Positions 24,145-34,065 of a DNA stretch of 64,000 bases are shown here, one piece after another (position 1 is the first letter of the stretch; every line of letters begins with the position of its first letter). The notes beneath the pieces were generated by a model. That model was not told the origin of the DNA. It saw only the letters and a program-made list of their open reading frames with translations, and ran no database searches. Source of the stretch: Clonostachys chloroleuca (lineage: Eukaryota > Ascomycota > Sordariomycetes > Hypocreales > Bionectriaceae); NCBI GenBank assembly GCA_037952775.1, contig JBANAY010000004.1, positions 10,106,001-10,170,000 of the forward strand, in the 5' to 3' direction. Position numbers and translations under genes: made by a program.

Positions 24145-25242
24145 CTATGCGTCGAACTCCTCGGCATCCTCGAGGTAGCGAGCGTAGATGTACTCGAGGA
24201 GGTCGCGCTCGTCAATCTCGTGCTCGTCAATGTCACGCTCGTCAATCTCTTGCTCGTCAACGTCGCGCTCGTCGAGGTCCTCCGCGAAATCACGGGCGTA
24301 AAGGTCCTCGTCCTCGACATCACGGGGACGGCCAGCGGCGGCAGCACCGACCTGTCCACCGGCCTGGATGGCAGTGTTCAGCAGCCCGACGGCGGCGCCG
24401 AATCGGCCCTTGGGAGCTCGGGCCTCGAGGGAGCGAGGCGCACCAGCATAGGCGGCGCCGACGTGGCCTGCGGCCTGGATAGCAGAGTTACCGAGCTTGA
24501 CACCGGCGGCCAGTTTGCGGCCCTTAGGGCTTCGCTGACCAAGACTGCGAGGAGCGCCAGCAAAGGCAGCACCGACTTGGCCTGCAGCCTGGATAGCGGA
24601 GTTTCCGAGCTTGACACCGGCGGCCAGCTTGCGGCCCTTGGGGGATCGAGCCTCCAGGGAGCGAGGAGCGCCAGCATAGGCGGCACCTACTTGGCCTGCG
24701 GCCTGGATGGCAGAGTTACCGAGCTTGACGCCAGCGGCCAGCTTGCGACCCTTGGGGCTTCGCTGTTCAAGACTGCGAGGAGCGCCAGCAAAGGCAGCAC
24801 CGACTTGGCCTGCAGCCTGGATAGCGGAGTTTCCGAGCTTGACGCCAGCGGCCAGCTTGCGACCCTTGGGGGCTCGCTCCTCGATGTCTCGCTCCTCGAG
24901 CTCGTCAAGGTCTCGGGGACGGCCGGCAGCAGCAGCACCGACTTGTCCACCTGCCTGGATGGCGGTGTTTAGCAGCCCGACGGCGGCACCGAAGCGGCCC
25001 TTGGGGGCTCGCTCCTCGATATCTCTCTCCTCGAGCTCGTCGAGATCACGAGGGCGGCCTGCAGCAGCAGCACCGACCTGTCCGCCCGCCTGGATGGCAG
25101 TGTTCAGCAGCCCAACAGCGGCGCCGAATCGGCCCTTGGGGGCTCGGGTCTCCAGGGAGGCGCCAACAGGGGCGGCGAGGGCCTGGTCAGCAACGCCGAG
25201 GAGAAGGGCGGAGGCGACGGAGATGTTCTTGATGGCGACCAT
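24145..25242 (-). CDS. Secreted seven-repeat precursor of cationic Gly/Ala-rich peptides
   Basis: Seen: ATG at 25242 in strong context (CAAAAATGGTC). The frame extends further upstream, but that part lies below a TATA box and looks like 5' UTR. Predicted 365 aa: signal peptide (MVAIKNISVASALLLGVADQ, cut near ALA-AP), a short pro-region ending LETR, then seven units. Type F (units 1, 2, 7) starts APKGRFGAAVGLLNTAIQ. Type K (units 3-6) starts APKGRKLAAGVKLGNSAIQ or the same with S. Each core ends near AGRPR or AGAPR. Units are preceded by LETR, IEER, LEQR, LEAR or LGQR. Units 1-2 carry an acidic spacer (DLDELEERDIEER), and a 58-residue acidic tail follows unit 7. No cysteine, no membrane segment after the signal. 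Inference: Kex2-type (LxxR or monobasic) proteolysis could free about seven peptides. No UstYa, P450 or similar tailoring gene lies nearby, so it is not an obvious dikaritin cluster. Function unknown. Confidence 0.85.
   Translation of the reverse strand: MVAIKNISVASALLLGVADQALAAPVGASLETRAPKGRFGAAVGLLNTAIQAGGQVGAAAAGRPRDLDELEERDIEERAPKGRFGAAVGLLNTAIQAGGQVGAAAAGRPRDLDELEERDIEERAPKGRKLAAGVKLGNSAIQAAGQVGAAFAGAPRSLEQRSPKGRKLAAGVKLGNSAIQAAGQVGAAYAGAPRSLEARSPKGRKLAAGVKLGNSAIQAAGQVGAAFAGAPRSLGQRSPKGRKLAAGVKLGNSAIQAAGHVGAAYAGAPRSLEARAPKGRFGAAVGLLNTAIQAGGQVGAAAAGRPRDVEDEDLYARDFAEDLDERDVDEQEIDERDIDEHEIDERDLLEYIYARYLEDAEEFDA
24322..25143 (-). repeat. Coding tandem repeat array, 7 units of 114-135 bp
   Basis: Units 1 and 2 are 45 codons each with identical protein sequence. 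Units 3-6 are 38 codons each and differ at only a few residues (A/S first, F/Y in GAAFAG or GAAYAG, Q/H in AGQVG). Unit 7 repeats the type-F core of 32 codons. F-K-K-K-K-F order, with the F type at both ends, suggests expansion of the K block inside an F array. Confidence 0.9.
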
Positions 25243-28200
25243 TTTTGCGGATTTAATAAAAATATGAAAGAATAGGTTCTTAAAAGAAGAATATGAACAA
25301 GAAATAGAAAGAAAGACCTGAAAAATTGACCGGCAATAGTAAAGTGGCTTGAAAAAAAGGGGTGAAGAAGAATCGAAAAAGAGACCAGCTCTGTATTGTT
25401 TTTGTGTTGTTTTTGGGTTGGATGCTAAAAAACTTCTTTCTTCGAGTGAGGAAAACCGCCTCATTATATAGCTTCGTGGTCCATCGTGGATCTGATGCTG
25501 TCGTCCAGGCGGCCTCAGGACTCATTGGTGTCACTGGTCTGCTGCGGCCTTTCCGTCTGAGCATCCCAATTCGCTTGCCCTGCCTTCACGAGTTGCTGTC
25601 GAAGTCGATCACCACTGGCTGCCTCCCGAGCCAGCGCCGCTCTCACGCATGGAAGTGATTTGGAAAGTCTCAAAAATAGCATCCGCCTTATCATACCGGT
25701 TTCTCTGGTGTTGGCGCCATCGTTTCAGTCGTCCCGGGCCCGAGCCCTGCCCGAAGCACCTTGGATCTCACGGTAGGTGATGACAAAGTCCCTCCGCGTG
25801 CGCTCATGTCAAACATAAGCTACCGCGTACCGGACCACACCTTGTTCTCAGCCCTAAGTCTTTCTTTAGCACCGTCCGGGCTTGTTTGTCTGCGCCAGGA
25901 TGCTCTGGGGTCTGGTACACTTGATTGGATGGCATCGACGGCCCGGTCCCATGTCTGGTTGGCCCACATTCCGGAAGTACCTTCGTCATGCCTTATGCTG
26001 TTGGTTGTGGTCGAGACTGAAGTTCTTCCCCCTCCTGCAGTAATGCCTCCTGGTCTTGGACTGCCGCGATGGTGACATTATTGCTGGCCACCCCTAGGAG
26101 ATCTTATCCCGATCTGTGCTGGAAACAATATATATTTGTCCGGCTACGCCTCGAGCGTACGGTCTAATACCGCAGCCCGCCTCCCCCATGTCAGCAAGGG
26201 AGGCTTGCCCCCCACTTTCCTTTGCACGAGGTGGCTGCATTTAGAGTCTGCTTATGGTAACCTCATGCCTATTGTGGCTATGGGGAGGATGGGGGAGATG
26301 CGCCTCTTCGACTCTGGAATGTCTACTCCTCGCTTTGTAGCCTGCGGCGTGGGAATCCTTTAGTCGTACCTGCAGCGTTTGATTGCCCAAACGTCGGTTT
26401 TGGGTGCCCTCGGCGACATTTTGAGTCGAACCAAGGTCCCCGTGACAATAACGTGGCATCCATCCCGACTGTTGGCGCATGCAGCCATTTCTTAAAACGC
26501 CTCTCCCGTGTCTTGATTGAGGCAAGTGAGCAGCCCCCAACGACCATCGTGCGTCACATCACTCGCGAGACGGCGAGAAGGGACGCAGGAGAGGAGGAGA
26601 GTTACTGTTCCTTCTGGCTGGTTTCCACATGTCATGTCTCATATTTGATAGATGCGGTGGCTTAAAATCCTTTCGTTGTTTAGCTCGGCCATCTGCAATG
26701 TTCCGTGTAATGTTGTATTATTCTTTTCACGTAAGTGCTGCAGCCTCGATCGTGCCGGAGTGTTCAACACGTGCGTTTGCCACTTGCTCGTCGATCCTTG
26801 GAGGTTGCTCCTGGCGCGATTCAGAGTTCTTGGCCGCAGAAGCACACAGTCACTCTCGCTTTGTGAGCAACCGCTTGTCCCTAAGGGGCCAGGAGAGCAC
26901 AGGGGTTGTCATCTTGTGAGATTATCGCAGTCTTTGGTGAGCGGCCACTGGCTTCGCCTAGTCTTTTGTGGCTGGCAGGGCTATATTGGGACGTAATCAA
27001 ATCGTATGGGGCGTAAGATGTCGAACTCAGTGACGGAGTGCGCCGTAGCCTGCAGCTCACGCGAGTATGGGCAAGCATGGTGACTGCACTCAACCAACTT
27101 GCCGCTATGAGACTACTAACACGAGGCGCGTTGCCCATGGTGTTTTCTATCGGCACTTTGGTCAGAGGTTAAACGAACAACAGGAGTTTTCTCGAATAAT
27201 TCTAGCCTCGAAGCCGACAGTTCTTTGAACTCTCTTTGGGGCTAGAGACGTAGAACGCAGACTTTCAACCCGTCTTCTCTCGACCACGATCTCAGAAAGA
27301 ACTCTGTATGTCTATAGATACCAAGGAGATATGCTGCTCAACAGTCACTTCTGAACGGAAGGATTGAAGCGGAGAGCTATATTCAATCATGACGAAGCCA
27401 TTGTTGCGCGTTGAAGAAATGGCGATGAGTTCGGCCGAGATTCGTAGCCCTACGGTGGCTGTAGCGTGAAGGCCTTTCCTACAGAGAATCAAGCGTGTGG
27501 TTTAGCCCACAGCCAAACTGATACGGTTGGTATTGACGAGCCGCGACATCGAAATGGTCTTCAGAGCAATTACTCCCTGGGCTCATGTCCTCTAAGCAAA
27601 AGCGAAGCCCAAAGGACGGAGGGCAAACTCTTAACGGCCAGCCTCCTCCTGAACAGGTCCATGGCGAATGTAATTGCTCCCCAATGAACCTTTCTACGCT
27701 CGTAACCATGTCGGGTAGTATTATAGCATCGACCGAAGTTCGTTCGTCTGTATTGAACAATCGGCGGCAACGAAATGTCCTCGCGGAAAAGGGGCACCCG
27801 TTCTCGTATGCAGGGCCCTCTTGCGTGCGGCGTTGGCAGGTCTCTCCGTGGGTATTCGAGTCCTCACCACCGTGCAGACATGTCCGCAATCTAGCTAACA
27901 ATCTGCCTATGGTGTGCTTTTGGATTTATACGAAACATGTCTCTCCGTCGACCGACACGACTCGGGGGTATGGACACTCGGGATGTCGAGGTATGGGTTC
28001 GGAGTCGGCTGCGACCGTAGGCGTATGCTCATGGAACGAGATGTCGCATGCTCGCCCTGCGCACGTCCAAGATGTTAGCCTCTAGTAGATCAACTTTGAC
28101 TGTGCGGTAGTAAACACGCGGTGCAGACCTCTGGAAGTGCCCCTTGCATCACCGCAACCCATCTCGGTGGAGGGCCTGGCGACTCGAATTGGTGTATTTG

Positions 28201-30178
28201 GCGAAGGTGACGGCCAGTTGAGCTTTACTACTGACTCAGTTCCCCTTCGCCTTTGAGACTATGGAAGTGAATAGTAGGTGAGGTAGGTACGGGATCTGAT
28301 ATACCATCGCATACCAGATCTATTCGCCTATGTCTTTTTATATGAAGTCTTCAGCATTACGGTAGGTACAGAAGACGAGGCTCCAAACAAACAGCAGGCG
28401 ACGAGCTCAGCTACATGCACCTTCTGTGCATATTGGCCAGTAGGCGAGCCTGCTCCCACCCCTGCCAGCCGGTCCCCCGCAAAGCGGCCTCCTCAGATTG
28501 CACGTGTGCCCCGATTGCCATATCTCAGGCACTCTAAGACCGGAGAACACTATTATTGGCTTAGATTCAACGTTGAAATGCTTTGTAGTGGTCGGTGAAA
28601 ACCGCTGTGGCAAAAGCAAAGAACACAAGGGAAATATATGGGGTAAAGCGTGGGGCAGCTGAGCGTGACCGAGATGCATCTAGATCAAGTATCTGTAGCG
28701 CTGACTTACCTGAATTATCCACATTTGCATGTTAGGGAAAGGGAAGTAGGATAACAGCACAGCTTCTGTAGCACTGTTAGCTAGGGATGAAATGATCCAT
28801 CAGCCATATAATCAGCTCTGCTATAGGTGTCTGCTCATACCAACCCAGACTCACAATTTGTCCTCCGTCCCAATGTCCACTTAACTAAACCTACCTTTCT
28901 AGAGTAGGAGTTTCGTATCCTCAAAGGATATCCATCGATTCGGGGTATGAACTACCTTGTAGTAGATAGGACTGTTGACTAGCACTCAAGTACCTGTGAT
29001 CCCAAATTATCTACATTTTGCCTTCTGTACCCGTACCCAACCTATTCCCATTCATTATGGCTCCCGAAATAACATTCGTGATAACCTATTGTCTGATTGG
29101 ACTACTCATTTCAGGTGTTATCCTCTGGGCCCTTGTTCGTCCTTACTGCCAAATGTGATGACAATCCTTAAGAAGCAGGTTTGTGTGTTTTCAACTAGAA
29201 TTTTATTGACATTCAATATGCTGACCTTGACGCGGTTTCATAGTAGCTTTGTTCATTTATCTGTAACTGAATGTTGCGGAAGAAAGAAATATGCATGCCA
29301 GCGGCACCCAACGTTACTGAATCGTTGAAAGTGTGTTATATTGTCATTGCAGATATGTTGCTTTTCTGATTATGTTAAATTGTTGTGGAACAAGATGTAT
29401 TGGCATATGGTAGATAGCCTCACAAGATGACATTACAATCCTGCAAGGGAATGCTGGCTACTCCTTGCGGTTGTGGCATCATCACGGCAAGCATTAACTA
29501 CGTTGTGGCGAATTTCAGAACTAACATGCCCATTCAGGCTATTCTAGACATTAAAGCAGGCCACCACCAGCCGCGGAGGACAAGGCTAGTTAGATGACGT
29601 GTGGCTGCACGCTATCAGCGCCTCGAGGTGGCTCACCTCGTACGGTCACCCCGCTTGCATCCCAGAATTATGGATATGGAGCACGCTACCCCAGCTGGAC
29701 AAGGGTTTGCGGATATCCAAGGAAAAAACCCAAAAGAAGTTTAGATATAGCAAATGCCAAGGTTAACCTGAGCTTTTGGACTCTCTGCGTGCCGGGATTA
29801 GCAGTGCGCAATGGTATGGGGTGGAAGCCAGAGAAGAGTGGCGGGTCGAGTCGAGACGAGATGATGGCCCAACAGGGCAACCAGCGGTGGACACCTGCCC
29901 TGGTCGACTGGTGCAGAGCCGAGCCCTGCAGTGTAGGCTGCGGGCTGTGGGGGAAGCCCTTGTCGCGATCTCCTCGCTCCTTCCCGGAGATCTCCTAAAT
30001 TCGATCCAATGCCATTCGGCTCAGGTCAAATCAATCTGATCTACCTACCTCGAACAACCCAGCCACATGTGCTCGGCACGATTGTTTCACATTCATAATA
30101 GGAAACCTCCGAGGCGTCATGCAGCCCTTTACAAAGAAAACGACTTGTCATTCTGGGATTGCTATCTCCTTTTATCTC
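25243..30178. other. Gene desert, 4.9 kb
   Basis: Apart from the promoter of the repeat-peptide gene, no reading frame here has a motif, signal peptide or splice pattern that I can support. Frames near 26241-27492, 27479-28085 and 29594-30039 overlap on opposite strands and look random. A TGAGGTAGGTAC motif lies near 28267. This is the longest stretch without a supported gene in the window. Confidence 0.45.
25464..25470 (-). promoter_or_regulatory. TATA box of the repeat-peptide gene
   Basis: Minus strand reads CTATATAATG, about 222 bp upstream of the ATG at 25242. The interval between is rich in pyrimidine tracts and A-runs, typical of a strongly transcribed fungal gene. This supports choosing the internal ATG over the upstream one at 25464. 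Confidence 0.55.
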
Positions 30179-31930
30179 CTACATTTCCTCAACAATTGAC
30201 GCCGCGACCTCGTCCTCGTGCGAGAGCATGCACTCCAAGTACGAGAACCACCAGTGCCAAGTTCCGCGCCACGGCACACAGTGGCGTCCCGTCTCCTCGC
30301 TTTCCAGACTGTACTCGGCCTCCTCTGGGTTAAAAGTGCGAAGCTCAACTACAGTCTTTCTCTTTGTTTCTTCCGACTCCGACACCTGATACACGATCCC
30401 TCGCGTGCCTTTGGTCTCAATCTCTGGCTGCAGACGATCAAAGCGGACTTCACCTAGGGTTCGCTGGCGTCCGTCCTCATACGAGAACAGCAGGCCGATG
30501 ACGACATCGTCCATTTTGCAGATTCTCATGGACACGACCCCAGTCAGCTCGACTGATGAATACCAGAGCTCCTGCTTGCACTCGGGGTATTTGACGGGGG
30601 GCAGGATGGTCGGAGGGGTTCCTTGCTGCGTTGGACGAGGGGTTGGGAACGCGATCCTCCCAAGGCCGGACCATGACTCTTCGGCCATGAGAGTGCGCTC
30701 TCCTTCGATTCGATCTTGGAGAACCCATGTGCGGCCGACAGGGCCCGGTTTTGGTCGGACCCCCAGTGTCAAAGTCCGGCCGTGGCTTGTCGTCAACTGC
30801 GCCTCGTTAGCGGTAGATCTCTGCGGTGCCATGGGGTTACTTACAACCAACACCTTGCTGGTCGCTGCATCTACTTCCCAGAGTCCAACAATCGTCTCGC
30901 CCTGATCGATAGGCAGATACGCCCAGATGGTCTTGGGGCGGTCAATATCCCAGCCGTCATAGTAGGGCGGGTCGCCGCCAGCGTAATGGGGGCAGATAGT
31001 CATTAGCTCATAAAACCAGCAGATGCTATATCCGCGGGTGTTCGGCTTGTTGAGGTGCAGATACCTCATCGGGGCCTGGAATGTGCGCTCGTCGGGCGAC
31101 CAGAGCCTCAGATTGTTGGGCTGCGACTGGGGCACTGCCCAGAGATAACGCCACAGAGTCTGGTCGAGTCCGTTATAGAGTATTCGGCGGAGTTTATGGC
31201 CCTGCCTACCAGTTAGCATGGTACTATGCATTGCAAGATGCAGCATTCGTCAATGTCAACCTACGTCTCTCTCGCAATGGACGTAAGTCTGTCCACGGAG
31301 CGGAAGGCTCACCCAGCCGCCGATGCTGGTGTCGACCGAATAATCAGACGTGCATCGACTTTTCTGTTATCAGTAAGAACGACTCTTCGAATTCCGAGAT
31401 GATCCAGAGCTACGTGGATGGCGGCTAGAGGTCCTTCTGGCTTCTGGATCTTTACCATGCCCTTGGGTCTGGCCCCGGTATTGTCAGTGACAGGAGGCTC
31501 GTTTGTCAGATCCGAGATGTACAAGCGGCCCTCGAATGTGATGTACTGTGCCCAGATGGGTTTTGTGAGAAAGAGTGGCGTCCAGCCATTGGGACCACCA
31601 TTACCCGACAGCACGTACACTGTTGTGAGCCTGGGCAGGCCATGGGTCACGACCATGTGCCTCATCTCATCTGGCATAGGGTACAAAGCCTCTGAAGGCT
31701 GGGAAAACTTGTTCTTCAACCAAGAAAACCGACGTTCAAACTCCCGTGGCAAGGGGATGTACGTGTAAGCTGTTTGGTAGAGGAGTTTGCGGAGAGTGTT
31801 GGAGCTAATTCCTCTCAAACACTCCTCATGGAAGGTTTCGTCGATGGGAATGCCGTCCCAGCGCGTGGCAGAATATCGTACCACATTATTAGCCGGGTTG
31901 TCGTTGTCGTTGTCGTTATTGTCGTCATCA

Positions 31931-31964
<34 letters not shown>

Positions 31965-32179
31965 CGTCGTTCTGGCTTGGAGGGTCGGGATGTTCTAGCT
32001 GGGGGCCAGGGTATATGAACCCGAAGAGACCCAGATTGTTAAGGTCCAACCGTGCTGCCACGGGTTAGAGAAGATCAATGGAGAGGGAAGTTGTCGAACG
32101 AACGAATAACCACTTCGTTTCCTTTCTTGTACTCCACTCGACAGAATGTACACCACGGCCGTCCGTTCAGATTCACCAT
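30179..32179 (-). CDS. Unknown fungal family, paralog A (WCxxC N terminus)
   Basis: Seen: exons 32179..32104 (MVNLNGRPWCTFCRVEYKKG), 32054..31265 and 31201..30179. Introns are 49 nt (GTTCGT donor, GGCAG acceptor, phase 1) and 63 nt (GTAGGT, GGCAG, phase 0). Key blocks are GISSNTLRKLLYQTAYTYIP, IQKPEGPLAAIHVALDHLGI, LWRYLWAVPQSQ, IWAYLPIDQGE, IGLLFSYEDGRQRTLGEVRFD and a C-terminal WWFSYLECMLSHE. Exon 2 changes frame between about 31340 and 31363; an extra base at the T4 run 31360-31363 would restore whole codons (about 629 aa). This break is less certain than the C/G-run ones. A poly Asp/Asn tract follows the N terminus. The same architecture occurs in the gene at 45073-47228. WCxxC plus a later Cys could be a degenerate zinc site. 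I do not know a function for this family. Confidence 0.7.
31894..31973 (-). repeat. Coding hexanucleotide repeat (Asp/Asn tract) in paralog A
   Basis: Plus strand GTTGTC repeated, with a few GTC/ATC variants, encodes alternating D and N (NDDDNDNDNDND...) between the N-terminal block and the conserved body. Paralog B lacks it. Confidence 0.85.
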
Positions 32180-32231
32180 TTTTTCAGATGGCGAAAGAAG
32201 CTACCTTGGGCAGCGAAGAGATGTATTACAA

Positions 32232-32320
32232 GAAGACACTTGTGATTGAAGACACTTGTGATTGAAGACACTTGTGATTGAAGACACTTGTGATTGAAGA
32301 CACTTGTGATTGAAGACACT
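32232..32320. repeat. 16-bp minisatellite, about six copies, upstream of paralog A
   Basis: Plus-strand unit GAAGACACTTGTGATT starts at 32232 and repeats every 16 bp to 32312, essentially without change. It begins only 53 bp upstream of the predicted ATG at 32179, so it lies in the promoter or 5' UTR of that gene. Confidence 0.9.
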
Positions 32321-34065
32321 TTGGATAAAGATGTGAGAAGTGAGAGGAGAGAAACGCGAAGAGGGGAATGTGCCAAAGAAAATAAAGCCACGCCGTGCAG
32401 GAAAGGTGTGCCAGCTACCAGGTCGGCTCTCAGACAAATGTGTCGTGTTTCATTCAAGCACCGCTGGTGAATATTGCCAGCCCACCTGCCGGCCGTCTGC
32501 ACGTTCACAACGGGAACTATACATCGATCCCGCAATATCAAACTCTATGACGGATTGCAACCGTGGACGAGTGCATATACCCTCCCTTAGCCATTGTCGA
32601 TCATCTTTCTTGCATCTGCGTTTCGACATGGCCCCCGTCTCGTTTTCGCCGGCTCTAAACTGCCTTTGGTATAAGGCTCGGGAAATTTCAGCTGCCTAGT
32701 TATCGGCACTGTCTCAGCAGCATTGATGCCGCCTTCACAGTGACGATAGGCCTGCCGGCTCTCGGCCACTTGCATAGATATCTCCCAGATGCATGGGCCC
32801 CAGTGGAGCTTGTAGTAGCGTAACTGCACTTCACCGGCTGAAGGTTTACGTACAAGACGATTGCCGGTGGAACTTTGGACCGCACACCAACCAGATCGTC
32901 TGGCCAGCTGCAATATTACCCCATCCAAGCTGCAGAGTCCCGCGTCTAGGCTTGGATGTGCACCCAGTCGCCCTCTCCTCGCCCGCAAGGATGAGTTGAG
33001 GGGGGCCGGCTGTCTCAGTTGTTTTCTCCCGCAAGATGCCTCACAGAAGAGGCAGAACCAAGCATCCCAGTGGCAGCATTTTTGTAGCTATTTCCTACGG
33101 TGAGATATCGGGCAGGAAAGGCCAAGATAACAATGCAGGGAAGTGTATATTGTGTCATGGACTACGATACGAGACGATATTTCATCTGATCGACGAGCCG
33201 AACGTCTTTAGTACGACCGCCAAGCGAGCGCACACGGCACACACCATCCAGACACTGAGTTCGTATCAAGGCCGTTATAGCGCCGATGGGTGGCTGTCGG
33301 GCCCATTGAGACTGTTGGTGTTTTGGGTGCTAATAAGTTCCCGGTGCCTGGTAATACCAGACCACCTAGCGCTGGAGATCGTGCTGGCGCTAAGGAGAGT
33401 CTGTGCTACGTAGGGCTGAGGGCTAGGGGATGAGCGCTGTGGAGTCTCCTGGATCACAAGGTGGTGCAGGGCTTGAAAGCGGGCGCTGGACTCAGGCTGT
33501 GCGACTGCCGGCTGGGCTGGTTCGCCCATGGTTCGCCCATGGTTCGCCCACGACGTTCGCCCTGGAGCCATGACACCCGAGACAGGGGAAATGAGACTGA
33601 GGCCAGTTGGCAAGCATCGCATCGGGCAAAACACTGCGGAAGAGCCAGTTCGCCGGCCGGTCTAGCTTCTCGCTTGCAAGCTTGGACTTGTAAGCTTAAA
33701 TCCCAGCTCGCGATAGCTCGATCGGCAGCTCCCGCGATCGTTGAAACTCTCCGCTGAGGGATCCTTGGCACTAGGCAATTTCGGCCAGCTGCCGGGCCAA
33801 GATGCCTGTTTGGAAAGTGCGCAGCCTGCTGTGAGTGGCAACAATGGGTCCCATGGCGGTCATGTTGTGTGCCAACCATCCATCCACACATTGCTCCCCA
33901 AGTCCTGTCCTCTCGCTGGCACACCAACAGACCAGCAGAATCCTGGCTTCCCCATCAACCTGCTTCTGTGTCCGTCTTACCACACACATTATTCGGGAAT
34001 TAGTAATGAATCAATAGGTAGTCATGCAAGCGGCCGGTTCTAACGCATAATATCCATATGCAAGT
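32321..34065. other. Intergenic, 1.7 kb
   Basis: No supported gene. Contains a small 11-bp direct repeat (GGTTCGCCCAT, three copies from about 33519 to 33551). The overlapping open frames at 33454-33989 on both strands show nothing recognisable. Confidence 0.45.

Noticed and set aside
24220..24972. Long plus-strand open frame of 250 codons with internal repeats
   Set aside because: It is the exact antisense of the repeat-peptide gene. Its repeats mirror that array and it has no signal peptide or promoter of its own.
27479..28085. Overlapping plus and minus frames of 140-166 codons
   Set aside because: No motif, no splice support, and opposite-strand overlap suggests chance.
33454..33927. 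Minus-strand frame of 157 codons with several Cys and Trp
   Set aside because: Random-looking composition and overlap with an equally long plus-strand frame. The short direct repeat inside it explains part of the sequence.
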